From NCBI GenBank assembly GCA_029204225.1, contig CM055095.1, forward strand, positions 68,036,755 through 68,100,754: a stretch of 64,000 bases of DNA, written 5' to 3'. Below, one piece after another: positions 34,960 through 47,253 of this stretch. This DNA is from Diphasiastrum complanatum. Its lineage: Eukaryota; Streptophyta; Lycopodiopsida; Lycopodiales; Lycopodiaceae. The notes under the pieces were generated by a model. It searched no databases. It saw only the letters and a program-made list of their open reading frames with translations, and had not been told where the DNA came from. How positions within the stretch are numbered: the stretch's first letter is position 1; each line of letters opens with the position of its first letter. The position numbers and the translations under genes were made by a program.

Positions 34960-37516
34960 AGTCTAAGTGACAGTCATACTGAATGGCTTGAGAGATGACT
35001 ATGATAATCTTGTTCAGTCTTTTGCTATTAAGGAGGAGTTACCTAATCTAGAAACTCTCCAAGGAATTCTTATTTCTGAAGAATCTAGACAAAGATATAA
35101 ACTCTCCAGGATGAACAAACTTGAACATGGTGGAAGTGACAAAGCCCTCTTTGTCAAAGGCAAGCACAAAGGAAGGAGTAAGAACCAATTCTCTCAAGCA
35201 TACAACAAAGACAAAGCCAAAGATTGAGATCAAGATGGTGAAGAGGATGAAACAACTCATCTCTCTAACTCAAAAACCAAGAAGAAGAAAGTGAAGTGCT
35301 TCTTCTATGGCCAAAAGGGGCACTATGCCTCTAATTGCTTCAAGAAGAAAAACCAACTCAAGCAAGCTAATCTCTCCAAAGAGATTGAAGAAGATTCTGT
35401 TGCAAGTGATGGAGAAGGATCACTTATGGTGTCCAGTTTTTCTTCATCACCTTTCAAGAAAGATGGAGCTTGGTACATAGATCGTGGAGCCTCTTCACAT
35501 ATGTGTTGTTCAAAAGAGTCATTTGACTCAATCTTACCTTTCAAAGGAATCAAGAGATCTATTTATACTGCTAATGATCATGAGTGTCCAATAGAAGGAA
35601 TTGGCAACATTCCATTGAAACTTGCTTCTTCAAAAGTTCTTGCACTTTCTAATGTTCTTTTCATTCCAAAACTTACAAAGAACTTAATTAGTGTGGGAAA
35701 GTTGTCTGATAATGGTTGTGATGTAATGTTCAACTCCAATACTTGTTTTATCAAGAGAAAAGATGAGATCCTTGTTGATGGAACTAGATGTGGTGGAATT
35801 TTTAAGTTGAATTCTTATGAGAATGCAAACCTTTGTGAAGTTGCCTTGTTATCTGAGGGGGAGCTGTGGCATAGAAGGTTGGGACATCCTAACTTTACAT
35901 CTATGTCTTCTATGGTTAAGAAGGAGAAGGCTATTGGTCTTCCAATCTCTTTCTAAAGATTTCAAGCCTTGTGAGGCTTGTGCCATTGCAAAGTCACACA
36001 GAAAGTCTTTTATAAAGACTACTTATCCATTGGAACTCATACATTCAGATGTACATTTTTCCTCTTCTAAAAGTATTGGTGGTGCAACATGTTTTGTCAC
36101 CTTTATTGATGACTTTACTAGATACACTTGGTTGTATCTACTTTCTTCAAAGGCTATGGTTTTTTATCACTTCCTTATCTTCAAAGCTTATCTAGAAAAA
36201 CAGTTTTCTTGCAAAGTTAAAGCTTTAAGATGTGATGGAGGAGGTGAATATATCTCCAACAAGTTTTATAATTATTGTGAAGGTGAAGGAATAAAGAGAG
36301 AATTTTCTTGTGCCTATTCTCCATCCCAAAATGGAGTAGCTGAGAGGAAAAATAGATCTTTATGTGAATGTGCTAAAGCAATTCGAGTAGCAGCTTCTTT
36401 GCCTATTGAATATTGGGGTGAAACTATAAATTGTGCAAACTATTTGTGCAATAGACTACCTCACAATGCTCTTGCTGGAAAAACACCTTTTGAAGTCTTG
36501 TTTCAGAAGAAACCTAAGGTAGATCACCTTAGAGTTTTTGGTTATACTTGCTTTGTTAATATGCCCTTGGAAACAAGGAAAAGAGATGATCCTAATTCTG
36601 TTAAAGGGATCATGATTGGATATGCATCCAACAAGAAATCTTATAGAATCTATGTTCCCTCTACCTCAACTACAATTGAGAGTAGAGATGTGATATTCCA
36701 TGAAGATCAAAAATACATTCTTGAGAAGGCCGAGTTCAAAGATTCTCACAAAGATACTCCAATCATCACCCTTGAAGATCATCATGGAGAGATGGGGCCG
36801 AGATTTGAGGAGGAGTCACCTCGAATTTTTTCACCAAGGAGATCTCAAAGAGAAAGATCCGAGCCTAGAAGGCTTACCTATGAAGATAGAGGAAAGCAAG
36901 TGGAAATCAACTCCACTAATTGTGCCTATTTTATTTCTCATGAGGAGCCAAAGGATGTATATGATGCTATCAACTCAAAGGAACAGTACCTTGCCATGAA
37001 GGAGGAATATGATGCTTTGATGGCCAATAATACATGGGAGCTTGTAGATCTTCCATCCAACAAGCATACCATTGGTTGCAAATGGGTTTTCTGAGTCAAC
37101 TATAATCAAGATGGCACAATCAACAAGTACAAGGCTAGGCTTTGTGCTAAAGGCTTTGCTCAAGTATATGGACTTGATTATGAAGAGACCTTTGCCCCAG
37201 TTGCAAAGATGGTGTCAATTAGAATCATAATTTCTCTTGCTTGTTTTTTCAATTGGCAAATTCTTCAATTAGATGTTTCTAATGCATTTCTAAATGGCTA
37301 TCTAGAAGAAGAGATCTATATGGATCAACCTATTGGGTTCATCCATGATGAAGGAAAAGTTTGCTTGCTCTTCAAAAGTTTATATGGATTAAAGCAAGCT
37401 CCAAGGTCATGGTATTCTCGACTTAACACCTTTCTTGAGTCACTAGGATTTAATCTTAGTAACTATGATCCTTCCTTATATGTCAAGTTTTTTGATAAAG
37501 ATATTGTCATCCTTCT
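34960..37516 (+). mobile_element. Copia fossil G: gag end, protease, integrase and partial reverse transcriptase
   Basis: The order is end of gag (VILNGLRDDYDNLVQSFAIK), zinc knuckle (CFYGQKGHYASNCF), protease region (AWYID..ASSHMC), pre-integrase region (ELWHRRLGHPNFTS), integrase (ELIHSDVHFSS, DDFTRYTWLYLL, RCDGGGEY, NGVAERKNRSL), linker and the first half of reverse transcriptase (LDVSNAFLNGYLEEEIYMDQ, LYGLKQAPRSWYSRL). It ends abruptly near 37516, before the YVDD site, against AP2-like host sequence. Both ends are missing. The frames are long with only a few breaks, so it is younger than copies A and B. Confidence 0.85.
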
Positions 37517-38010
37517 TAGCTTGGAACCTACGATGCCGCTGAGGATGCAGTCGTCGCTTACGACGAAGCAGCAAAACTTTTATATGGTTCTTCGATTCAG
37601 CTCAGCTGAATTACCCTGGCAGGCGAAGTTCAGATCAAAACCAAAAGGCTTCTTATACTTGTTCTCCTGCCAATTTGCCATCAAAATTGCGTCGACGTCG
37701 TTCCATCAAAATCAGACATAGATTCAAAAGACTGTAGTGTGGACAAGGTGCAGTTCAAAAGCTTGCTTGACCCTGCCAAAAGAAGCGAGTGTCAATATTT
37801 CTGATCAGGCAATGACTTCATCTTCAGATCTTCAAGCAGAATTGGATGCTTGTGAGGCATGGCTTTTGACTGATTCTCCGACTATCTATGGGTTGATGTT
37901 GATGCCCGGAGATAGAATTAGCGGGTATTTGCCAATGATTGATATTGAGTCTCTGAAATACGTTTATGTGGATCTGTGGTCAAAACTGGGATCAACCACC
38001 AAATTTATCT
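37517..38010 (+). pseudogene. AP2/ERF (DREB-like) transcription factor fragment
   Basis: Directly after the Copia fossil, the frame at 37520-37606 reads LGTYDAAEDAVVAYDEAAK then LLYGSSIQLS. This is the C-terminal half of an AP2 DNA-binding domain, with spacing and YG residues like DREB2-type ERF proteins. The expected ending LNYPG is present in another frame, offset by a duplicated CTCAG. A coding-like stretch at 37737-37990 (SSDLQAELDACEAW, TIYGLMLMPGD) may be the acidic C-terminal region. The codon before LGTYD is TAG where a Trp codon is expected. The N-terminal half of the domain is missing, cut at the Copia junction. It is a dead host gene piece. Confidence 0.65.
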
Positions 38011-38494
38011 TTAGAGAGTCTACTTGCTTGATTTCGAGACTATGCATCAATCGAAGGAAACGTATGAATGCAAATTTTTTTTACCTTCAGATGACTGGTC
38101 TAAACATTCACAGCTACATTTGGTATGTAGCATCTCAAAAGCTTTACGTTGCAATATTATATCATAGTTGCATGTGTGGATTACCTCCATTGTGCGATGA
38201 ATTTACTTCACAAACTAGTTTATGTTTCATCCACTATCTATATTGAGGAGGCTAGGGATAAGATGAAAGCGGCTAAAAGAAGCGAACTTCTTAACAATGC
38301 ATTGATGATAGCGTGTGAGTCCTGATGTAAGCATATGAAAGCTAATGTGGTTTACCCTTGAGTGATAGTCTGCTATTGGATCAAACCATAAACTAACGCG
38401 ATGTTTACACTCAGAAGTACCGTTGGAATATACATTTTGTGTGTAGCAGATAAGGTTCACCAGAGACGTTGCCTAAGAACTCAAACACAAGATG

Positions 38495-38650
38495 ATGCCT
38501 AAAAGAATTTGCAGCAAGCTAATGAAATTTGACGACTTTAAGAAACTGATATGGTCTATCTGAATCTATCATTGTTATGTTCAGAGAGATGTTGAATCAG
38601 GACGTTATGTTCACCGTTATGGTTAATCTGAATCCAGCCATCAGCTTAAT
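38495..38650 (-). repeat. Dispersed repeat, inverted copy of 31200-31400
   Basis: On the minus strand it reads GATAGATTCAGATAGACCAT and so on, closely matching 31307-31395. It continues to GGATATTAAGCTGATGGCTG, matching 31200-31225 more loosely. The two copies bracket the block that holds the ALY pseudo-exon and Copia fossils E, F and G. Confidence 0.65.
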
Positions 38651-38929
38651 ATCCATAGTAATACTCATGTGAAGGAACTTCTGGCTGGTGGCAAAACTTG
38701 ATCTTGCATAAATCGCTACTCAATTATGATTTGCTCGTTGCCCATATGGATCATTAAGCAAATGAATTCATGCCAGGATTTTCGTTTGAGAAATGATGAA
38801 CTCCTAACAAAAAACATTATGACGTTACAAGACGCAAAATCAAGTGTAATATGGATTACAATTTTTCGTTTCCTCTTTCAAGTTTCCTCTTGCGATGCAT
38901 GACATTGATACTGACTTTGCATCGTATTG

Positions 38930-39235
38930 TCAAAATCGTTCAAAAAGAGTGCACGAGATGACCAAATCGAGAGAGAGAACCTCCAAAAAGAGAAAAAGAA
39001 AAAGATATTGCGTGCGCGAGAGAGAGATGCGTGTGCGCGTGATAGAGAGAGTGCGCGCGTAGAGAGAGAGAGAGAGAGATGCGTGCGTGTGTGAGAGATA
39101 GCGCGGACGTGAGAGAGAAGAGAGAGAGAGTGCGCGAGTAGAGAGAGAGAGATAGATGAGTGCGCGTGTGAGAGAGAAGGCGCGCGCGAGTAGACGTGTG
39201 AGAGAGAGAGAGAAAGAAAGCGCGCCCTGGTGAGA
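38930..39235. repeat. Low-complexity GA/GCGCG-rich block
   Basis: AGAGAGAGAG runs alternate with GTGCGCGCG and GATGCGTGCG words. Frames here are Ser/Leu/Arg-rich and are not genes. Confidence 0.75.
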
Positions 39236-39379
39236 TAACTTAGACACACCCTAATAGACACGACACGAAGAGCATGGAAAATGCCATATCATTATTAAAA
39301 AAATTGATGACGTGGATTTTTTATTTTTTTATAAATGATGCCGTGAATTTTTTTCTTTCAAAAAACTTTAAAATAGGTA

Positions 39380-39805
39380 TTAGCTGGCCTTATAAAAAAT
39401 CAATACCGAAGAAATTCGCTTCTCCTCAAGCACTCCATACAAACCAAAATAATTGTTCCACCTGTTAATCCATGACTCCATTGTTGCCAGCTGCTTAAAT
39501 TTCTTGTCCCCCGAAAAAACTTTCGACTGAAAATCTAAGTGTGACGAAGATGTCGCATCATGCTTAGACAAGAGAAATTTGTTTTTTTCATCCCGCTGCT
39601 TGTTACTCTGGTGGATCTTTAGCAGTGCTTTGCTTATCACCTCCAAAAAAAGTCTGCGGATCGTTGTCCGGGCTTCCCACACTTGGCACCGGCGACGAAA
39701 CTCCCTCACCGAATAATTCTTGTTCCATGTCGGCCATAACTGCCAACACAACATAGAATTTTTATAAGAAGCGTGAAAACTGTCCGAACTCCACAAAAAA
39801 ACCAT
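39380..39805 (-). CDS. Unknown 141-codon frame, possibly gag-like
   Basis: A minus-strand frame encodes a basic protein with a Trp-rich stretch near its end (ESWINRWNNYFGLYGVLEEK). This loosely recalls the gag motif around WxxRFExYF of LTR elements, but there is no zinc knuckle or protease. It lies about 1.6 kb downstream, on the same strand, of the LTR-like sequence at 41426-41943. It may be a fossil of that element's coding region. A host function is not supported. Confidence 0.3.
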   Translation of the reverse strand: MVFLWSSDSFHASYKNSMLCWQLWPTWNKNYSVREFRRRCQVWEARTTIRRLFLEVISKALLKIHQSNKQRDEKNKFLLSKHDATSSSHLDFQSKVFSGDKKFKQLATMESWINRWNNYFGLYGVLEEKRISSVLIFYKAS

Positions 39806-39809
39806 TCTC

Positions 39810-41412
39810 TTAGCAAACCGACATCTCTCAGTTAAGAAGAGTCACAACAAAAAATAAGCCCAAAAACCATTTTTTTGACGTAGGACAAAAATCCGTTTAA
39901 AACCCATGAAATTTACAAACCCCAAACCTGTCCAATTATTTTAAAAAATCGGATCAAGAGCATACCCACCCATGGGAGCTACAAAAATCCAACATGCACC
40001 CCTAAAATTTTGTTTTTGCATGTCGACCACCGACCCCCCCCCCGCCCTTTCACTCACAAATCTCCCAGCCCGAGGCCCAGCCCTCACATTCAGCTAGTGA
40101 ACCAGATCGCTGCTTCGAGAGAGAGAGAATGTACGCTGTGATGGACAAAATGCGAATCCTCCAATGTGATTGGTGATAATGTGTAAGGTTTTTGACAATG
40201 TTTGGCCAGCTGTATTAGAGACCAACACGTTGCAGCTTTCTACTTTGAAGAATCAATTAGAGAGTAACAGCTGGTGCTCTATCAACAGCGCTGCATGCAA
40301 AGAGGTGATGTGTTCAAAAAACGTGGCAGCTGGGAGAATTTTTTTCAAAGGTTTCTGCAGCGGGCTGCGGGATCAGCGCACTGTGTAATTTAGGGATTTA
40401 GGGATTTTTGTCTATGTATGCAAAAAGTCTAGAGAATTTCAGTTGAGAGAGAGAGAGAGAGAGAAAGTAGGGTGGCTAATCGGGATGCGCTCACACACCT
40501 CACATGCAAAAACATCAGTCCACAGCGCCCATTCTGAAGCGCTGGACAGCGGTCAGGGGATAGCGGTCATAAGCTTTCCAAAATCTTTTGGATCTAAGCT
40601 TCCCCAACAGGGTTAGATCATGCAGGTTCTAAAAAGAAGAAGCAGGGTTCATTCCATTCTTTAGAAACTGGCATGCACTTTGGTTTGCAGGTGAAAAGAA
40701 AAATAGTTTTATGACTCCAGGGCCGCCCACCAGCAGCGATTCTGCTGACAAGCCCCACGCAGCCCAGCAGGGACGTTTCTTCCTCTTCACATCTAGTTCT
40801 CACCAGATTCCATTCCAAACACAGATTACTATGTTTGCAGGCTTCAATCATAAAGCACAAACAACAAAATCAAGAATTCCCTGATGCATGCACCTTACAA
40901 GCAAGTTTCCACCCAGAACCATGCATAAGGCAGAAAAACAAAAGGATTAACCAGCAGAACACTGACATGAAAATACTGACAGTCCATTCCATTCTTTGTT
41001 ACTATTCCCTATATTTCTTGGTTTACACAGAAGGACTCAGAAATTAGAGCATGCAATGCATGAATCAAAAACCTACTTTTTTCAAACAGCACGTCCATTC
41101 TGAACTAATTCACAGCAACTCCCTCTACATCCCATCCCGGGAAAAAAAAAATTGGAGTTACATGCAACCATTAATCTGCTTCAAAACCAAGAAATCGGAA
41201 TACAAAAAACCGAAATTATCATTTCATGTCACCAACCGAAAAGTTTTCAACGAATATACAATTCCAAAAGACCATTCCAAAACCTATTCAACCAAAATAG
41301 GGCAGAACACCTACTTGGAAGGCCACCCATTTATCGAAATTTTCTGGATTTTCGTCCACAAAATTCCACCACGCTTTGGTCCACACCGAGCCACTCACAA
41401 GCTCCAATTGGA
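39810..41412. other. Non-coding stretch, probably inside a decayed LTR-type element
   Basis: No domain is recognisable. The minus-strand frame at 41288-41413 (WTKAWWNFVDENPENFDKW) begins just after a primer-binding site and may be leader or gag-like. A (GA)n run lies at about 40447-40464. Confidence 0.35.
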
Positions 41413-41425
41413 TGCTCTGATACCA

Positions 41426-41943
41426 ATAAAACGTCCTCCAAGATCTCCAATCAGGATTGAGCACCAAGAACACAATAAAGGAGTGCAGTGGACGAAACCG
41501 TCCCAACTAAACCTAGACCGTCCGATCTAGCCCCCGAGCACTAGGGAATATGGCAAATCACAATGATAGTAAGCGCTTACCAATCCGACAACATAATGGC
41601 CGAAGACTCTCAATGATCCTAATGGACACAGGAGAGGGTATATATAGAGAGTAGCTCCCCCCTTGCCTGACCATGCACTGAATCCACATGTAAGTGTGCT
41701 ATCAACTCATGCCTAACTCCCATGCATGTCCACTGCATGTAGGTACCCCTAACTCATAATAGCAAAGACCCATGCATAGACAGAGTGCATGTACATCTTA
41801 TCCCATACTAGGATGCAACACACATGCCTATACTGCATGCAGGCATAGCCTAAGGTCCTACTTAGCTATTATCCAAATTAGGCTTGGCCCCTATGTCTAA
41901 GGCAGCCCCCCCAATGGTACAAACTCCCATTAGGGCCGTAACA
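41426..41943 (-). repeat. LTR of a different family (TGTTACGG start) with adjacent primer site
   Basis: On the minus strand the sequence starts TGTTACGGCCCTAATGGG at 41943, has a TATATATAC box at about 41640 and ends near 41426. A primer-binding site (TGGTATCAGAGCATC) follows at 41411-41425. The start differs from all Copia LTRs in the window, so this is a second LTR type, possibly Gypsy. Only one LTR is visible. The fossil is old. Confidence 0.55.
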
Positions 41944-42059
41944 TCTAGAGCGAAGGCCCCGTCAAGACAACACCAGCTGTAGGAGGTTCTGACAGCAGTG
42001 GGAAGGCATGCAATGAAGGTGGGAAGAAGGGAGCTGGGCAAACATCAGGAAAGAAAGAT

Positions 42060-45000
42060 TGTTAGAAATCAATGATAAACTTCATTGTTACTGTTTACGA
42101 GGTACATTAATGTTGATAGCTGTGACCATCTGTCATTAGCCGTCGGCTAGTCTATTAGTCTACTCGAGGTTTTCTCTCTCTATCAGGGGTTCAAGGCTTA
42201 TTTGTACATTTTACATTCTGTATGAGTTAGTGTGATAGAGTGACAGTGCGTGTTCTTCTTCCGCCTTCTTGTGGTGATTGCTTATGGTGAATGCTTGATG
42301 TTGCATATCTAATTCTTGACATGGTATCAGAGCAGCAATAGTCATGCGTGCCTGATCAGTGGATACAGCTTGTCACAGGCTCCGCAACGAAGTGAGAAAG
42401 TCCTTCACGGGAGGTGAAAGCTTGGAGAGATAAAAACGGTTGGAAGAAATCCTTCCTTGGTGTATTTTGTAGATTTGGAGCTCAGAATCATCACTGGGGA
42501 GATTTTTACAATACTTCCTAGTTGTTGTGAAAAGCACAGTCCCGGAGGCATCCAAAAGGCCAGGGCAGCATCAGACAGATTGAAAATCTGTTGAGTGGGG
42601 GTGGATTCTTACAATACTTCCTAGTTGTTGTGGAAAGTGCTATTTGTGTGAGAGGTTTGCCAAGAAATCTCTCATTTGTCTGTTTGGAGTACCACAAATC
42701 ACACTAGATAGTGTCTAGTACTGTCATTCAGAGTTAGAAAGCTTCATACTTTTCACATTATTGATCTCTGTCTTTTGATCGATCACACATTTCGAAATCT
42801 TTGCAAAGAGGAGTAGTCGCCGCGCCGAAGTGGAGAATCTAGAATATTCTCTCTGAAAGTTCTTATATTCTCTCTACTTTTCATCTTGTCCGTACCAATA
42901 TTGGATCGACGCGTCAGAGGTAAAGAAAACCAAGAGCAGTCGTACATCCGCGTGTCATACCGATATCACATATCAGTACCAATATTGGAGCGACGCGTTA
43001 GAGGTAAAGAAAATCCAGAGCAGTCGTCCATCCGCGCGTTATACCGATATCGCATATCTGTACCAATATCGGATCCACGCGCGTGAGCTAAAGAGAATCC
43101 TGAGTAGTCGTGCATCCGCGCGTCGTACCGATATCATGTGTCCAACCAAAAATTTACAGTTCTATGGTGTGATAAATTTTGTGAGCCAGACTCATCTATC
43201 CAGTAATGATAACTCTAAGCGAGAGTGTCCTTAATGAGTCAAGCAAATTGGAAGGTGCCGGCAACTATGCAGCTTGGAAATTCAAACTGAAGAACATTTT
43301 GATGGAAAAGGAGCTGTGGGAGATCGTGACAGGTGAAGAGACAAGGTCAGTGATTGAAGAAGATCAGCGGGCATTTGATAGGAGAAAACGGAAAGCCCAG
43401 AATGTTATCAACTTATCAGTTAGAGATGCAATTATTCCCAATGTTTCAGATTCAGAAGGACCAAAAGAAGCGTGAGATACATTGAAAGCATTGTTTGAAA
43501 CGACAAATACATCTCGAATACTGTTTCTGAAGACGAAGTTGCATACATTGCGTATGGATGATGGTGCAACTATTGCCGATCACATACTGAAAATCAAAGA
43601 GATCTGTGACCAATTAGTAGCAGTTGGAGAGCGAGTACAAGATCGTGAGATCGTGCAATTGACATTGAATAGTCTAAGTGAGTCACATCAGATGTTTGTG
43701 ACGAGTATAGCCACAAGAGAAAATCTTCCAACCTATGAAGAACTAGGTGGATAGCTTTTGCAAGAAGAGCAACGTCAAGAGAACTTGAATCATCGTAACA
43801 GGAGCTATGATCAAGCTCTTGCAGTGACAAGGTGGAAGATTTGGCCGTGGAAGGTATCAATCGAGAGGAAGAAACTCAAGCCAGAGATCATTTCAACAAT
43901 TTCATGAGCAAGTCAATGATAGTCCGGATCGAGGGAATTGGAATCAAGTTCGAGGGACGCGGCTATTCAAAACAAAATAAACCTGGAAATTGTAGGTACT
44001 GCAACAAACCTGGCCACTGGGAGCGTAAATGCTTCAAGAAACCGAAGGAGATGAAACAAAGAAAAGACAAACGGCAAGCATAAAATTATGCTAATCAACA
44101 TCAATTTGATGACTATTATTATGAAGACAATTATACTGATCAACATCAATACGATGATGATCAAGATGAAGATGATACTGGTGAGAGTTCAAAATTGCTC
44201 ATTACAGCATTAATGACAAGTGATGAAGCCAAGGATACATGGTACATTGATAGTGGTGCATCCAAGCACATGACTTCAAGGAAAGAGTGATTTTTAGAAC
44301 TCAAGGAAACTGACAATGGTGATGAAGTTGGACAAGCTAATGGCAAATTGCTATTTGTTAAAGGAGTTGGAGTGGTACCAGTGAAGTTAGCTTGCGGGAA
44401 GATGAAGCAGATAAGCAATGTGCAATATGTACCTAGCTTAGCTAACAATCTACTATCTGTTAGGACGATAACTGATCAACAACTCAGGGTTGAGTTTGAC
44501 AGTGACAAATGTCTTGTCAAAGACATCAAGAATCACTGCAAAGTGATTGCTACAGGATCTAGAGTCAACGAGAATCGACTCTACAAATTGAATGCGAGAT
44601 CTTTTACTCAAGCTATGGTAAGCACTGTTGATAGTCGAAGTGATCTTTGGCATTAAAGGTTTGGTCATATCAGTGCTCAAAGCTTGCAAATTCTTAAAAG
44701 AGGTAATCTAGTTGTTTGATTGTCTGATATCTCTTTTGAAGGAAAAATTTGTGAGGGTTGCATTTTGGGAAAACAACATAGAGAGGAGCTTAATTGATGA
44801 AATAAAATCAGATATTTCCAATGCTTTTGACATGAGTGATCTAGGATTGATGCACTATTGTCTTGGCATTGAAGTATGGCAAAAGGAAGACATGGTCTTT
44901 CTTACACAAAGCAAATATGCAAGAGATTTGCTTTATAAGTTCAATATGCATGTCAATATGAAGCTTATTGCATATGATGAATTTGAGAAAGTGGATGCTT

Positions 45001-45847
45001 ATTTATATAGACAGTTGGTGGGTAGTTTGATTTATTTGGCACACACATGACCTGATATTTCTTATGTTGTTGGTGTTGTTGGTCAATTTATGCAAGATCC
45101 TAGTCAAGCACATTGCAAGTCTGCTAAACGTATTCTCAAATACATTCAAGGGACATTGAATTTTGGTTTGAAGTATGATCAGCCTGAAGCGCCAATGTTG
45201 GTAGGCTATACAGATGCCGATTGGGCAGGTAATATTGATGACAGAAGATCTACCAGTGGTCATACATTCAGTTATGGTATAGTTGCAATTTCATGGAGCA
45301 GTAGAAAGCAACCTACAATAGTCTTATCATCGACGGAAGTTGAATATCGAGCACTCAGCAATGCTACACAAGAAGCGGTATGGTTACGAAGATTGCTTGT
45401 GGATTCCGGGTCAACCACAGGTGGATGTTCGAGAGAAAATTTTTGATGGAGCCATTGACCTTGTTCTTTGTAAATCTGAAGATCAAATGGCAGATTTTTT
45501 TACTAAGTCATTAGGTAGATGTAAATTTGAGAGGTTTCGTACTCTATTAGGAATAGAAGAATGTAATTTTATCATTGAGGGAGAGTGTTAGAAATAATGA
45601 TAAACTTCATTGTTACTGTTTACGAGGTACACTAATGTTGACAGTTGTGAGTAGCTGTCATTAGCCGTAGGCTAGTCCATTAATCTATTCGTAGGTTTTC
45701 TCTCTCTATCAGGGGTTCACGGTTTATTTGTACATTTTACATTCTGTATGAGTTAATGTGATAGAGTGATAGTGTGTGTTCTTCTTCCGCCTTCTTGTGG
45801 TGATTGCTTATGGTGAATGCTTGATGTTGCATATCTAATTCTTGAGA
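42060..45847 (+). mobile_element. Copia element H with both LTRs, internally shortened
   Basis: Two 262 bp LTRs (42060-42321 and 45586-45847) bound the element. A primer-binding site (42322-42333) follows the first and a purine tract (GAGGGAGAG, about 45577-45585) precedes the second. The parts present are gag (from about 43200), zinc knuckle (CRYCNKPGHWERKC), protease (WYIDSGASKHMTS), pre-integrase region, the end of reverse transcriptase (DLGLMHYCLGIEVWQ, YRQLVGSLIYL) and RNase H (GYTDADWAGN, EDQMADFFTKSLG). The integrase core and most of reverse transcriptase are absent. The LTRs differ by about 7% by eye, suggesting a few million years of age. It carries several breaks. No matching target duplication is seen (AAGAT and TGGAG). 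Confidence 0.85.
42892..43140 (+). repeat. Tandem repeat, about 87 bp, three copies, in the leader of element H
   Basis: GTACCAATATTGGATCGACG and the following bases through CATCCGCG and CGATATC occur three times with moderate differences. The array lies between the primer-binding site and gag. Tandem arrays in the untranslated leader are unusual in Copia elements. Confidence 0.75.
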
Positions 45848-45849
45848 TG

Positions 45850-47178
45850 GAGGTGGGAGTAGCACGCAAGAGGAAGCAACTTTTGTAGCAAGGTTGTGAG
45901 AATGAGTGAGGCTGAGAAGAAAAGCAAGAAGAGAGCAAGAATCTATGGCGTCAACCATAGGTTTTGTAGCTTGGAAGTTGGGCGCGAGGAAGAACTAGGG
46001 GATGCAGGAAGATGGGAAGCACCAACCGTGTGCGAGAGACCGTGTGGGGGGCAAGAAGCAAGCCATCCCCACTAGTGCAAATAGTTCACACAGGCAGCAA
46101 GATTTGCCATCTGTCCACGTCTCCACCGCCAAGGGGACGAGCAGGCAAAACCCTGGTGCCATCGTTGTCCACCGCCATCACCATGTCTTAGCTACTAATC
46201 TCTATAATTAAAAATATTTTGATTATAGCTCAGCTTAAGGAGCTTTACATGACCATATGTTATTGAGATCCTTCTAATTCTAACTTATAAGTACGTATGT
46301 TTAGTAGTTAAATTAAGCTTGTACTTGGTGGTTTCAAAAGAAAATGATGGGAATACCCTCAAGGAAGGGCGCGCCGCGCCACTGGTTCATTTCTTTAAGA
46401 GATAATGGATGACAAACCGATGCACTCTTCTTTCTTCATTTTCTCTCTTTTGCTACTTCTCTTTCTCTTTTCCTTTCTCTTCTTCTTTTTCTTGGCGTCC
46501 CATAAGGTGCACGTCCTCTCTGCTCCGGTTTTATATTTGTGTTGCTATTCCTTTCTCTTCTTATTCATGTTCTTCTTTTGCTGTAGTGATTTAGCGAGCT
46601 AGCTACTGTACGAATATGCCTGCCTCCTTGTTCTATCACAACATTTCTATGACAACATTTGCAGGCAGAGGAAAATGCAGTAGCAATAGATTCACTATTT
46701 TGATGCACTGTCCCCACGCAAAACAGCTAGAGTAGAGCGCGAGTAGACTATTGAGAAGGGATTACGGATTAATGGTAGGTTTAGTCTTTTTTGGCTACAA
46801 GCAAAGGGTTTGATGCTCTCTTTCAAACCCAACAAGCCAATCATGTTGACCATGTACTCTCTTTCTGCTTTACTCTAGCTGCTTGGCAAGCTACAAGAAA
46901 AGCTTGCAATTCTCACCCAAACCCAACAAGCTGATTCATCACCATCTTCACGAAAGCAGTCGTGATAATGCTCACCAGCCAATTGCAGAATCTCACAACC
47001 AATTGATATTGAATCATGCCCCGCTAAGAGAAGCAGAAATCCTCGTTGACATCTACTTTTATTTATTGCATTCACATTCCTCAAATAATCAATTTGAGCA
47101 CCCACTAATCTCATCTAGCCCATCAGAATCTGTCTAATCTTACTCTATGTCTTTTGTGCACGATGCCAAGACGCATGG
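45850..47178. other. Non-coding stretch upstream of the plus-strand OSB-PPR locus
   Basis: The DNA includes a pyrimidine-rich tract at 46425-46570. No OB-fold exon and no convincing transit peptide was found here, although the OSB gene should have them upstream. They may have been lost when element H inserted, or may lie in frames I could not recognise. Confidence 0.35.
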
Positions 47179-47179
47179 A

Positions 47180-47253
47180 GGACAAGAGAACTTCAGGAAG
47201 AGTTCTTCTCAGATCCTGCAGAGTGGTGGGACAATGAAGGGGAGTAACCAGGT
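47180..47253 (+). pseudogene. Remnant of the first OSB PDF-motif exon, plus-strand locus
   Basis: The frame reads RELQEEFFSDPAEWWDNEGE and then a stop. FFSDP and WWDN match the first half of the OSB PDF motif and the exon at 20352-20418. A four-base length difference before the GTGAAA donor and the stop make it non-functional. Any transcript would skip it or start downstream. Confidence 0.6.

Noticed and set aside
38878-39261. Ser/Leu/Arg-rich frames on the minus strand
   Set aside because: The DNA is a low-complexity GA/GCGCG mixture with no gene-like features.
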